From contig CACGKH010000008.1 of NCBI GenBank assembly GCA_902573585.1, positions 1 to 33,408 on the forward strand: DNA of 33,408 nt, written 5' to 3'. Positions 8,101-16,618 of this stretch are shown here, piece after piece. The notes below the pieces were generated by a model. It ran no database searches, was not told where the DNA came from, and worked only from the letters and a program-made list of their open reading frames with translations. Positions within the stretch are counted from its first letter, which is position 1. Each line of letters opens with the position of its first letter. Both the position numbers and the translations under genes were made by a program. Source of the stretch: an uncultured Pelagibacteraceae bacterium. Lineage in GTDB: Bacteria > Pseudomonadota > Alphaproteobacteria > Pelagibacterales > Pelagibacteraceae.

Positions 8101-9437
8101 TGTTTAAGAAAATCTTAATTGCAAACCGTGGGGAAATTGCAGTCAGAGTTATTAGGGCTTGTAAAGAATGGGGCATTTCAACAGTTGCTGTTCATTCTGA
8201 TGTAGATAGAGACAGTATGCATGTTAGGCTTGCTGATGAAAGTATTTGTATAGGTTCACATCAACCTTCAAATAGTTATTTGAATATTCCAGCATTATTA
8301 TCTGCTGTTGATTTAACTGGTGCTGAAGCAGTTCATCCTGGTTATGGATTTTTATCTGAAAATGCAAACTTCGCAAAAGTTCTGGAAGATAACAACATTA
8401 AATTTATTGGAGCCTCTTCTAAACATATAAAAATGATGGGAGATAAAATTCAGGCTAAAAAAATTGCAAAAGAAAATGGTTTGCCAGTAATTGAAGGTTC
8501 CGAGGGAGGTGTAAAAGATATTTCACAAGCAAAAGAACTTTGCAAAAAAATTGGTTTTCCTATTTTGATTAAAGCATCTGGTGGAGGCGGAGGAAAAGGG
8601 ATGAAAATTGTATACAAAGAAGAGGAATTTGAAACTTTATTTTCTACTGCTAAATCTGAAGCGATGAAATATTTTGGAAATGACGAAGTTTATATAGAAA
8701 AATTTTTTCAAAATCCTAGACATATTGAAGTTCAAATATTAGCTGGGAAAAATAGAACTGTTCATTTGCATGAAAGAGATTGTTCTGTACAAAGAAGACA
8801 TCAAAAATTAATAGAAGAAACTCCAAGTCCTGTTTTAAATGATGAAATTAGAAAGAACTTGTTTGAAAAAACAGTCAATATGGTTAGTAAAATTGGTTAC
8901 GAGGGTGCAGGGACAGTGGAATTTATATATGAGGATGGAAAATTTTATTTTTTAGAAATGAATACAAGAGTTCAAGTTGAACATCCTGTATCCGAGATGG
9001 TAACTGGTATTGATATCATTAAAGAACAAATACATATCGCATTTACAGGAGAAACAGCATTAACACAGGCTGATATAAAACCTAGGGGTCATGCTATTGA
9101 ATGTAGAATAAATGCAGAAGATGCCAGTAAAAATTTTCAACCATCCCCAGGAATAATTGGAATGTGTCATCAACCATCTGGATTTAGGACAAGAGTAGAT
9201 GGAGCCATATTTCAAGGATATAAAGTAACACCATATTATGACAGCATGATATGTAAACTTATATGCCATGGAAGAAACAGGGTTGAGGCAATACAAAGAA
9301 TGAATAGATCCTTGGATGAGTTTGTTATAGAAGGAATTACAACTACTATACCACTCCATAAAAAACTTTTAAATCATAAAAAATTTTTAAGTTCTGATTT
9401 TAATGTAAGCTGGCTTGATAAAGAAAAGATTATTTAA
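8100..9437 (+). CDS. accC: Biotin carboxylase subunit of acetyl-CoA carboxylase
   Basis: Uses ATP and bicarbonate to carboxylate the biotin on AccB. The 445 residues show the full family plan: KILIANRGEIAVRVIRAC (4-21), the ATP-grasp glycine loop GGGGGKG (161-167), RDCSVQRRHQK (226-236) and the metal/bicarbonate-binding EMNTRVQVEHP (286-296), then the C-terminal biotin carboxylase domain. The start is coupled to accB by TAATG. It converges on the DUF2155 gene with a 4-bp stop overlap and no visible terminator. Confidence 0.98.
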   Translation: MFKKILIANRGEIAVRVIRACKEWGISTVAVHSDVDRDSMHVRLADESICIGSHQPSNSYLNIPALLSAVDLTGAEAVHPGYGFLSENANFAKVLEDNNIKFIGASSKHIKMMGDKIQAKKIAKENGLPVIEGSEGGVKDISQAKELCKKIGFPILIKASGGGGGKGMKIVYKEEEFETLFSTAKSEAMKYFGNDEVYIEKFFQNPRHIEVQILAGKNRTVHLHERDCSVQRRHQKLIEETPSPVLNDEIRKNLFEKTVNMVSKIGYEGAGTVEFIYEDGKFYFLEMNTRVQVEHPVSEMVTGIDIIKEQIHIAFTGETALTQADIKPRGHAIECRINAEDASKNFQPSPGIIGMCHQPSGFRTRVDGAIFQGYKVTPYYDSMICKLICHGRNRVEAIQRMNRSLDEFVIEGITTTIPLHKKLLNHKKFLSSDFNVSWLDKEKII

Positions 9438-9841
9438 TAACAACCAACTAACCAAATATCATAAACTGGATGATCAAATGGGGTTATGGATGGACTTGAG
9501 GAAAAAATCCAACCATTAAAAACATATACATCATCATTGTTTTTATTTGTTAAATCTTGAACTTGAATATAAGCAGTAATTTCTGGATTATCATCAAATT
9601 CTGAATTTCGACATTTTATACTTTTAATTAAGAGATCTTTATATCTTCTTTCTTTACCATTTTTGAGTTCAATTAAAGTATTTTTTGAACTTATTTTGTC
9701 TAATACTTTAATACTTGTATTTTGACCATCGAGTTCACTAGCAAAAACTGCATTTTCTAAAGAGTAATTAAAGAAAATTAGGAAAAAAATAAAAAAAAAA
9801 AATTTATTCTTTCCAGCTCTTATATTTTTTTTCAATAACAT
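9434..9841 (-). CDS. Secreted DUF2155 family protein
   Basis: A small exported protein of unknown function, conserved in Alphaproteobacteria. It has a basic N-terminus, a Phe-rich hydrophobic signal segment (FFFFIFFLIFF) and a probable cleavage after VFA. The mature domain ends with the family pattern: a Cys-containing strand (KCRNSEF), then FNGWIFSSSPSITPFDHPVYDIWLVGC. The two cysteines could form a disulfide. I chose the ATG at 9841 because it gives a normal signal peptide; the frame also opens at an ATG at 9871 preceded by AGGAA, so the start is uncertain. With the 9841 start it overlaps the upstream NDUFA12 gene by 38 bases. The signal segment is encoded by a run of 12 T on the coding strand. 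Confidence 0.82.
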   Translation of the reverse strand: MLLKKNIRAGKNKFFFFIFFLIFFNYSLENAVFASELDGQNTSIKVLDKISSKNTLIELKNGKERRYKDLLIKSIKCRNSEFDDNPEITAYIQVQDLTNKNNDDVYVFNGWIFSSSPSITPFDHPVYDIWLVGCY

Positions 9842-10163
9842 TTTTGTTTTTATTTGGATAATAGGCAGCATCAGTTCCTGTTAAATTTGGTTGATGAGGT
9901 TTTTGCCATTCGTACTTTTCTAAATCATGATTTTTTTCAATTTTATTTGGTGTAAAATGTATCCATGAATACCACTCTACTGGAATTTTTGAGGCGTCAA
10001 TTTCATTTGCGTAAATAACCCACCTTTTCCCTTTTTTACTCTCATAGTATTTGTTTCCTAGAGAATCTGTGCCTACAAATTTTCCAAAAAAAATAGTTTT
10101 TATTCTTGTTCCAAAAGTATCCTGATTCCACCAAGTGAAAATTTTTTTTAATATTGTCAACAT
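9804..10163 (-). CDS. NDUFA12-type NADH:ubiquinone oxidoreductase accessory subunit
   Basis: A 119-residue homologue of the mitochondrial complex I accessory subunit NDUFA12 (B17.2), one of the few such subunits already present in alphaproteobacterial complex I. Motifs: FTWWNQDTFGTRIKT near the N-terminus, FVGTDSLGNKYYES, RWVIYANEIDASKIPVEWYSWIH and the Pro-rich NLTGTDAAYYPN end. No signal peptide is seen, as expected for a peripheral matrix-side (cytoplasmic) subunit. It is first in a two-gene unit with the DUF2155 gene; the core nuo genes are not in this window. Confidence 0.9.
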   Translation of the reverse strand: MLTILKKIFTWWNQDTFGTRIKTIFFGKFVGTDSLGNKYYESKKGKRWVIYANEIDASKIPVEWYSWIHFTPNKIEKNHDLEKYEWQKPHQPNLTGTDAAYYPNKNKNVIEKKYKSWKE

Positions 10164-10234
10164 ATAAAATTAATAAAGTTTCAATTTAAAATTGTATAAA
10201 TTAAATTAGACTAAAATATTAATTTGTATATAAA

Positions 10235-10258
10235 TAATTTGAATCATTATTCAAATTA
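10235..10258. repeat. Perfect 9-bp inverted repeat upstream of the NrdJ-tail gene
   Basis: TAATTTGAA (10235-10243) and TTCAAATTA (10250-10258) are exact reverse complements separated by TCATTA. The dyad lies 23 bp before the ATG at 10282 in the longest intergenic spacer (118 bp), directly after a plausible -10 hexamer TATAAA (10229-10234). That placement fits an operator over a transcription start; it could also be a weak RNA hairpin. The rest of the spacer is AT-rich without other clear elements. Confidence 0.5.
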
Positions 10259-10281
10259 ATTTTAAAATATATTGGGGTCAA

Positions 10282-11091
10282 ATGGCAAAATATCTAGTTG
10301 AAACATATTACACATGCACATTCAAAGTTAATCACTATTTAGATGATATTAATGAAACAGAGCTTAAAAATCTTGAGAAGAGAGACGACGGAAAATTTGA
10401 AGTTTTGGATGTAAAACTTGATAATCGTAAAACAAAAAATCTTGATCCAAAAAATAACAAAGTCATTGAAAATAAAAAAATTGATGTAGTTTCAAATGAT
10501 AAAACTAACACTTCAAATAATTTAAAAGATATAATCAAAAATAAGGAATCAATTTCAGATTCAAGCGGTAAAAGATTTAGTATGCCTGATAGACGGAAAG
10601 GCTATATCCAAAAAGCAACAATTGGAGATCATAAAGTTTATCTTCATACTGGTGAATATGAAGATGGTAAAATTGGCGAAATATTTATTGATACAAGTAA
10701 AGAAGGTGAATTAGTAAAAGCTTTAATGAATAACTTTGCAATAGCTATTTCATTAGGTCTGCAATATGGAGTACCTTTAGATGAATTTATAAGCGCATTC
10801 GTAGGGACAAAATTTGAACCATCAGGTAAAGTTCATGGTAATGATAGAATTCTTAGTGCATCTTCTATTTTAGATTATATTTTTAGAGAATTAGCTATTT
10901 CTTATCAAAACAGAGAAGATCTAGCACATACACCCTCAATTGGAGCAAATGATAATTCTAATTTAGATGATCAAAATCAGTTATTGAAAATTGTTAAAGA
11001 TATCACAAGTAAAGGTTTTGTCAGAAATAATTATAAAAAAAATTTGGTTGATTTATCAGATGTCAAAATTAATTTAAAAGGGAAAAAATAA
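10282..11091 (+). CDS. Orphan protein with NrdJ C-terminal (TSCPD-type) domain
   Basis: A 269-residue protein whose residues about 101-217 ([73 protein letters not shown]) match the C-terminal region of vitamin B12-dependent ribonucleotide reductase NrdJ, the TSCPD-type domain. The catalytic barrel and its active-site cysteines are absent, and the only Cys is Cys12, so it cannot be a reductase alone. The first 52 residues ([16 protein letters not shown]...[10 protein letters not shown]) look like a separate conserved module; residues about 53-98 are a low-complexity linker. It stands alone between divergent and convergent neighbours. GGGG precedes the ATG by 4 bases. Pseudomonas has a split NrdJa/NrdJb reductase in which NrdJb carries this tail, but no catalytic partner is in view. 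The function is unknown. Confidence 0.85.
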   Translation: MAKYLVETYYTCTFKVNHYLDDINETELKNLEKRDDGKFEVLDVKLDNRKTKNLDPKNNKVIENKKIDVVSNDKTNTSNNLKDIIKNKESISDSSGKRFSMPDRRKGYIQKATIGDHKVYLHTGEYEDGKIGEIFIDTSKEGELVKALMNNFAIAISLGLQYGVPLDEFISAFVGTKFEPSGKVHGNDRILSASSILDYIFRELAISYQNREDLAHTPSIGANDNSNLDDQNQLLKIVKDITSKGFVRNNYKKNLVDLSDVKINLKGKK

Positions 11092-11092
11092 A

Positions 11093-12877
11093 TTATTTTT
11101 TTGTTTTTAAAGACAAACCTAATTCTTTTAATTGTTTCTCATCAACATCTGATGGTGCACTCATCATTAAATCTTGAGCATTTTGGTTCATTGGAAACAT
11201 TGTTACTTCTCTTATATTTTTTTCATTTGCTAAAAGCATCACTATCCTATCTATACCCGGTGCTATTCCCCCATGAGGAGGTGCACCATAACTTAATGCA
11301 TTTATCATACCGCTAAATTTCTCATCAACTTGTTTTTTATTATAACCAGCTATTGAAAATAGTTTATACATTAGATCAGGTTTGTGATTTCTAATAGCTC
11401 CAGAAGAAAGCTCGATGCCATTGCAAACGATATCGTATTGATAAGCAAGTATATTAAGGGGATTTTTTAATTCATTTTCAGTTAAATTTCCCTGAGGCAT
11501 AGAAAAAGGATTATGACTAAATTTAATCTTATTTGTATCTTCATCTTTCTCAAACATTGGATAGTCAACAATCCAACAGAAAGCAAAAGTATTATCATCT
11601 ACCAAATTTAAATCTTTTGCAATTTTATCTCTTGCTTGAGAAGTAATTTTTTCTAATTCATTTTGTTTTCCACATGCAAAAAATAAACTATCTCCTACAG
11701 CTGAGTTAGTTTTTTCCATTATTTCAATTAAAGCTTCTTTTGAAAAAAATTTTCCAATAGGTCCTTTTGCTGAGAGATCACCATCTTTTTCTAAAGTAAA
11801 ATATGCCAATCCTGAGGCACCTTGCTCTTTTGCCCATTTATCAATTCCATCAAAAAAACTTCTGGGTTTATCTTTTGTATTTTTAGTTGTTATACATCTA
11901 ACTTTACTGCCTGATTTGACTAATTTTTTAAATATTTCAAATGTTACATCATCACGGTCGAAAATTTCGGTTATATCATTTATAATTAATGGATTTCTTA
12001 GATCTGGCTTATCTGTTCCATATTTTAGCATAGTATCAACATAAGAAATTTTTGGAAATTTATCATACATCAGTTTTTTGTTAGAAAATTTAGTGAATGT
12101 GTTTACTAAAAGTTTTTCAACTACATTAAAAACATCCTCTTGTTCTACAAAAGACATTTCTAAGTCTAATTGATAAAATTCTCCAGGGCTTCTATCAGCT
12201 CTTGCATCTTCATCTCTAAAACATGGGGCAATTTGAAAATACTTATCAAAACCAGAGACCATAATTAATTGCTTAAATTGCTGAGGTGCCTGAGGTAAAG
12301 CGTAAAATTTACCTGGGTTTAGTCTACTTGGAACTAAAAAATCTCTAGCACCCTCTGGACTAGACGATGTTAAGATGGGTGTTTGAAATTCTAAAAATTC
12401 AGCCTTGATCATTTCATCACGAATAAATGAAATTACTTTAGATCTTAAGATTATATTCTCATGTATTTTCTTTCTTCTTAAATCTAAAAATCTATATTTT
12501 AATCTTATATCTTCAGCATATTCTTGATCACTAAATACTGGCATAGGTAATTCATTGCAAGATCCTAGAACTTCGAAACTTTCAATTGAAATTTCTATTT
12601 CTCCTGTTTCAATTTCTTTATTTACAGTATCATCTGAACGACTAACAACCTTTCCTTCAATTTTGATAACAGTCTCTAATTGAGTTTTTTCTAACTTTGA
12701 AAAATTTTCGTTATCTTTGTCAATTATACATTGGGTAATCCCATAATTATCTCTAAGGTCAACAAATAAAAGATTACCATGATCTCTTTTTTTATTAATC
12801 CACCCAGAAAGAATAATTTTTTTATCTATGTCTTTTTTTCTAAGTTGATTACAATTATGGGTTCTATATTTATTCAA
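11093..12877 (-). CDS. aspS: Aspartyl-tRNA synthetase
   Basis: Class IIb synthetase that charges tRNA-Asp. Its 594 residues follow the bacterial plan: an N-terminal OB anticodon-binding fold (about 1-105), catalytic motif 2 in FRDEDARADRSPGEFYQLD, a bacterial GAD insertion in the middle, and motif 3 in GGIAPGIDRIVMLL near the end. The start is a TTG at 12877, immediately after the hdaA stop, with AGGAG inside the last hdaA codons as ribosome binding site. It is last in DUF2066-hdaA-aspS and converges on the NrdJ-tail gene with only one base between the stops. Confidence 0.98.
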   Translation of the reverse strand: MNKYRTHNCNQLRKKDIDKKIILSGWINKKRDHGNLLFVDLRDNYGITQCIIDKDNENFSKLEKTQLETVIKIEGKVVSRSDDTVNKEIETGEIEISIESFEVLGSCNELPMPVFSDQEYAEDIRLKYRFLDLRRKKIHENIILRSKVISFIRDEMIKAEFLEFQTPILTSSSPEGARDFLVPSRLNPGKFYALPQAPQQFKQLIMVSGFDKYFQIAPCFRDEDARADRSPGEFYQLDLEMSFVEQEDVFNVVEKLLVNTFTKFSNKKLMYDKFPKISYVDTMLKYGTDKPDLRNPLIINDITEIFDRDDVTFEIFKKLVKSGSKVRCITTKNTKDKPRSFFDGIDKWAKEQGASGLAYFTLEKDGDLSAKGPIGKFFSKEALIEIMEKTNSAVGDSLFFACGKQNELEKITSQARDKIAKDLNLVDDNTFAFCWIVDYPMFEKDEDTNKIKFSHNPFSMPQGNLTENELKNPLNILAYQYDIVCNGIELSSGAIRNHKPDLMYKLFSIAGYNKKQVDEKFSGMINALSYGAPPHGGIAPGIDRIVMLLANEKNIREVTMFPMNQNAQDLMMSAPSDVDEKQLKELGLSLKTKK

Positions 12878-13540
12878 TTATTCTCCTAAAACTTCTTTAA
12901 TCAATTTAAAATCTATTGATTTTTTTTTTTTTAAACTAACCTCATCAATTTTATATATAAAATCAAATATTTTGCCATAAGATCTATCAATTCTTTTAAT
13001 TATATAATCAATTAGTTTTTTATCTAAAGAAATTTGACGATCTGAGAGATTTTTTAAAATTAAAGCAAACATCAGGTCATCATCTGGTTTTTCTATGTTT
13101 TGTAAAAGGAAATTTTTAGTTCTTGATTTTAAATCATTCAAATTAAAATCAAATTCTACAATCGGTTTAGGTGTTGTTACTATTAAATATTTATTATCCT
13201 GTTCAATGGTATTAATCAAAGTGTAAAATAATCTTTCATCAATATTTTTATCTAAATTTTCTAAAATTATATTTTGATGAATTTTTATTTCTTTAAGAGA
13301 ATCATTATTTATTAAATTTGATTCAAATTTTATTCCTTTAAATTTTTTTAAAAAAATATTAATGAGATGAGTTTTGCCAGAAAATTTTTCTCCACTAATA
13401 TTTAAAAAATTTTTTTCCCATTGTGGCCATTTATCAATTAAATCGTAAATATGTTTATTACTTTTTGAAACATAAAAGTCATCATTTTTAAAATTTTGAT
13501 CATAATTAAATTTAATTATTTTTTGATTATAATCATTCAT
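12878..13540 (-). CDS. hdaA: DnaA-like replication regulator HdaA
   Basis: A DnaA-type AAA+ protein without the DNA-binding domain, the plan of Hda/HdaA, which with the sliding clamp promotes ATP hydrolysis by DnaA after replication starts. The 220 residues show the Walker A motif GEKFSGKTH (about 50-58), a Walker B-like NIILENLD, and the C-terminal lid region. The start ATG at 13540 overlaps the upstream stop as ATGA and is preferred over the ATG at 13552, four codons earlier. The sequence is divergent, so the family call rests on length, P-loop and gene context (DUF2066-hdaA is a common alphaproteobacterial pair). An N-terminal clamp-binding motif is not obvious. Confidence 0.85.
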   Translation of the reverse strand: MNDYNQKIIKFNYDQNFKNDDFYVSKSNKHIYDLIDKWPQWEKNFLNISGEKFSGKTHLINIFLKKFKGIKFESNLINNDSLKEIKIHQNIILENLDKNIDERLFYTLINTIEQDNKYLIVTTPKPIVEFDFNLNDLKSRTKNFLLQNIEKPDDDLMFALILKNLSDRQISLDKKLIDYIIKRIDRSYGKIFDFIYKIDEVSLKKKKSIDFKLIKEVLGE

Positions 13541-14616
13541 TCCAAAACCCAAATTTTATTTTGTGTATTAAATTTATAATTATTATAATTCATTGTCTTT
13601 AAAAAATTGTTTGGTGTTCCATTAAAAATTACTTGATAGTAAGTATAATTTTTATCAAATTTTGTAATATTAAAATCGTAAATTAAGTCAGCTTGATTCA
13701 AAACTTTTTCGAAATTTGATATTTTCAAATTATCGGAATTTTTAACTTTTATATTTAGAGTCAATCTAATCGAAGTATTAATTTGATTAAAATTTTTCCA
13801 ATAATCCTCATATATAATTTTAAGATCGTTTATAATATTTTCGACATTATCAATATTATCGAAATCTATATTTGAAAATGTTTGATTTTTAAGAATTACA
13901 TTATCTGATATAGTTATTCTTGATAAAACTCTTATCTCTTTTTTGTTTTTATAGAATAATGCAATAATAGAATCTTTTAAATCATACTTGTTTGTTATTT
14001 CAATAAAATCATATTGTTCAATATTTTCATAATTACTTTTAATTAAATTAATATCTTCAAGATCTTCTGCAGGTAATATGTAATTTAAAAGATGAAAGGT
14101 TTGAGATAAATCATTCCAGTTATTAAAAATTTCATTATTAGAAAATAAAAGTAAATCTTTTTTATTTTCATCAATTATTATAGGAACAAATAAAAGTTTT
14201 TTTTCTACAGGTATTGATGGAAAAATATTTTTTTTTTCTAAATAATTAAAAACTTTTTTTTTATTGAAAGAAACTCCCAAATTCACAAAATAAGTTTCGT
14301 TAATAAATTTTTCCTCTCTTATAGAAAAAGTATCTACCATTCCTTTAATTTCATTTAATTTTGTTAAAGAAATTTTTTCTTGATCTGATGAATTAACAAT
14401 TAAGGATATTAATTCTGAAAATGCCTCTTTAAACCCTTCGTCAATAACCTTATTTTTATTAAAGTTAATCTCAAAAGGCTTAGAAATTTCAATGTTATTG
14501 ATTTCAAAAGCTTTTCCCTCAACTTTATTTGTGGAAAAGAAAAATATATTTAGAGATAGAAATACAAAAAAAATATATAAGAATTTTTTATGAAATATTT
14601 TATATTTACTAATCAT
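13537..14616 (-). CDS. DUF2066 family exported protein
   Basis: A 359-residue protein with a basic N-terminus, a hydrophobic segment (about 12-29) and a likely signal cleavage after the VEGKA region, followed by a long Asn/Lys/Ile-rich body without catalytic motifs I can name. A recurring pattern near residues 58-120 (FKEAFSELISLIV...FINETYFVNLGVSFNKKKV) and the placement directly before hdaA and divergent from purM match the DUF2066 family of Proteobacteria. Its function is not known. It is first in the unit with hdaA and aspS. Only 11 bp separate its start from the purM start, so its promoter must lie inside purM. Confidence 0.75.
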   Translation of the reverse strand: MISKYKIFHKKFLYIFFVFLSLNIFFFSTNKVEGKAFEINNIEISKPFEINFNKNKVIDEGFKEAFSELISLIVNSSDQEKISLTKLNEIKGMVDTFSIREEKFINETYFVNLGVSFNKKKVFNYLEKKNIFPSIPVEKKLLFVPIIIDENKKDLLLFSNNEIFNNWNDLSQTFHLLNYILPAEDLEDINLIKSNYENIEQYDFIEITNKYDLKDSIIALFYKNKKEIRVLSRITISDNVILKNQTFSNIDFDNIDNVENIINDLKIIYEDYWKNFNQINTSIRLTLNIKVKNSDNLKISNFEKVLNQADLIYDFNITKFDKNYTYYQVIFNGTPNNFLKTMNYNNYKFNTQNKIWVLE

Positions 14617-14627
14617 ACTTTATAATA

Positions 14628-15659
14628 ATGAATAAAAACTTGTTTACCTATAAAAAAAGTGGTGTAGATATCCGTGCTGCTGATAAATTTGTAAATTTCA
14701 TATCTAAAATTTCATCAGAAAAAAAAGGTAAAAAAAAATTTGATAATATTGGTGGTTTTGGTTCAATTTCTAATATCCCTCAGAATATCAAAGATCCTAA
14801 AATAGTTGCTTGTACTGATGGGGTCGGGACTAAAATAGAAATTGCAAATATGATCAATAAGTATGATACAATTGGGATAGATCTTGTAGCAATGAGTGTT
14901 AACGATCTTATTGTGCAAGGAGCTAAACCTCTTTTCTTTTTAGATTATATTTCAATTAACAAAATTGATTTACCAAAATTGAAATCTATTATCAAAGGTA
15001 TAATTAAGGGATGTAAGATTTCTGATTGTGACTTAGTTGGTGGTGAAACAGCAGAAATGCCAGGCACATATACTAAAGGTAAATTTGATATAGCTGGATT
15101 TGCAGTTGGAATTGTAGATAAAAAAAAAATTTTACATAAAAAAAGAATAAAAAAAAATGATTTAATATTAGCCATTCCTTCAAGTGGTTTACATTCAAAT
15201 GGGTACTCATTAGTAAGACATTTAATAGAAAAGAAAAAAATAAATATATCGAAAAATAATTTCTTAAAAAAAGAATTAATTAGACCTACTAAAATATATG
15301 TTAATGAAATTCTTAAATTAATTAACAAAGATTTGATACGTGGATGTGCAAATATAACTGGTGGAGGTTTGGCAGATAATATCAAAAGAATAATACCTAA
15401 TAATCTTTGTGCAGAAATAGATTTAAGTAAAATAAAAACTTTAGAAATTTTTCGTTGGCTAAAAAAAAATGGTATAAAGGATAATGAAATGCTTAAAACA
15501 TTTAATTGTGGGGTTGGCTTTTGTATAGTAATTAATCCAAAAAGTTTAAATGATGTCATCAAATATTTCCCTAAAGAATTTAAGCCATATGTTATTGGTG
15601 AAATTATAAATAAAAAAATTAAAGTAAAATTAAATGATAAAATTTCATGGTTCCAATAA
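14628..15659 (+). CDS. purM: Phosphoribosylformylglycinamidine cyclo-ligase (AIR synthetase)
   Basis: Fifth step of purine synthesis: closes FGAM to aminoimidazole ribotide with ATP. The 343 residues match the family length. Motifs: YKKSGVDIRAADKFV (8-22), CTDGVGTKIEIA (62-73), VNDLIVQGAKPLFFLDY (91-107) and DLVGGETAEMPG. The start aligns with the usual PurM N-terminus, so the short 11-bp gap to the divergent DUF2066 gene is real. It overlaps purN by 26 bases. The long open frame on the opposite strand at 14945-15562 is a shadow. Confidence 0.98.
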   Translation: MNKNLFTYKKSGVDIRAADKFVNFISKISSEKKGKKKFDNIGGFGSISNIPQNIKDPKIVACTDGVGTKIEIANMINKYDTIGIDLVAMSVNDLIVQGAKPLFFLDYISINKIDLPKLKSIIKGIIKGCKISDCDLVGGETAEMPGTYTKGKFDIAGFAVGIVDKKKILHKKRIKKNDLILAIPSSGLHSNGYSLVRHLIEKKKINISKNNFLKKELIRPTKIYVNEILKLINKDLIRGCANITGGGLADNIKRIIPNNLCAEIDLSKIKTLEIFRWLKKNGIKDNEMLKTFNCGVGFCIVINPKSLNDVIKYFPKEFKPYVIGEIINKKIKVKLNDKISWFQ

Positions 15660-16218
15660 ATTAAAAACTGCTGTTTTTATTTCTGGTACTGGAAGTAATT
15701 TTAAAAATCTTGTTAAATTTTCCAATTCAAAAATTTCCCCTATAGAAATTACTTTTTTGATATCAAATAATTCCAAAGCTAAAGGCCTTATTTATGCCAG
15801 GGGTAAAAAAATAAAACAAAAAATCTTCAAATTTAAAAATAAGATTAAAGATGAAAATATGATTCTTAACCAGCTTAATAAAGAAAATATAAAATTAATA
15901 TGTCTTGCTGGATTTATGGTAATTTTATCAAAAAATTTTATTAAAAAATTTAAAGGAAAAATTTTAAATATACATCCATCACTTCTTCCAAAATTTAAAG
16001 GTTTAAATACTCATAAAAGAGCTATAGAAAATAATGAAAAATTTTCGGGGTGTACTGTCCATCTAGTTACTTCAAAATTAGACTCTGGAAAAATAATTTT
16101 ACAAAAAAAAGTTAAGATAAGTAAAAATGATAACCCAAAAACTTTAGCAAAAAAAATACTAAAGCAAGAACATATACTTTATCCAAAAGCTATTAAAAAA
16201 ATATTTTCTAATCTTTAA
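15634..16218 (+). CDS. purN: Phosphoribosylglycinamide formyltransferase
   Basis: Third step of purine synthesis: transfers a formyl group from 10-formyl-THF to GAR. The catalytic triad is visible as Asn112 and His114 in LNIHPSLLPKFKGLNTHKRA and Asp150 in TSKLDSGKII. The N-terminal phosphate-binding FISGTGSNFKNLV (15-27) is present. The ATG at 15634 lies inside purM (26-base overlap, different frame); no in-frame start nearer the conserved core is better. At 194 residues it is slightly short but complete. It converges on ndk with an 11-bp overlap. Confidence 0.96.
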   Translation: MIKFHGSNKLKTAVFISGTGSNFKNLVKFSNSKISPIEITFLISNNSKAKGLIYARGKKIKQKIFKFKNKIKDENMILNQLNKENIKLICLAGFMVILSKNFIKKFKGKILNIHPSLLPKFKGLNTHKRAIENNEKFSGCTVHLVTSKLDSGKIILQKKVKISKNDNPKTLAKKILKQEHILYPKAIKKIFSNL

Positions 16219-16618
16219 AGAAAAAATTAATTTCTATGTTTGCGTTTTCGATACTATCTGAGCCATGTACTGAATTTTTATCTATAGAAATACCATATTT
16301 TTTTCTAATAGTTCCATCAGAGGCATCTTTTGGGTTGGTTGCACCCATCAATTCTCTATTGGCAGAAACTGCATTCTCTTTTTCAAGAACCATCACAACT
16401 ATTGGACCTGATGATAAGTATGCACATAAATCACTATAAAAAGGCTTTGTTTCGTGAACCTTATAAAAAACTTCAGCTTCAGATTTTTCAATCTGGATTT
16501 TTTTTTCTTTCAAAATTTTAAATCCCGTACTTAAAAACATTTCTTTAATTTCACTATCTAGATTTCTTTCGACTGCATCTGGTTTAATTATCGATAATGT
16601 TTGTTCTGTATTACTCAT
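16208..16618 (-). CDS. ndk: Nucleoside diphosphate kinase
   Basis: Moves the gamma phosphate of ATP onto other NDPs through a phosphohistidine. The 136 residues include SIIKPDAVERN (9-19), the nucleotide-binding NRELMGATNPKDASDGTIR and the active-site His118 in KNSVHGSDSIENA. I start at ATG 16618, which has GAGG six bases upstream; an ATG two codons earlier (16624) has GAGG directly against it and is less likely. The start overlaps the end of pepA by 8 bases. Confidence 0.97.
   Translation of the reverse strand: MSNTEQTLSIIKPDAVERNLDSEIKEMFLSTGFKILKEKKIQIEKSEAEVFYKVHETKPFYSDLCAYLSSGPIVVMVLEKENAVSANRELMGATNPKDASDGTIRKKYGISIDKNSVHGSDSIENANIEINFFFKD

Noticed and set aside
14945-15562. A 205-codon open frame on the minus strand opposite purM
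   Set aside because: Lies entirely inside the clear purM coding sequence and reads as a Phe/Leu/Ile-rich antisense shadow with no family pattern.
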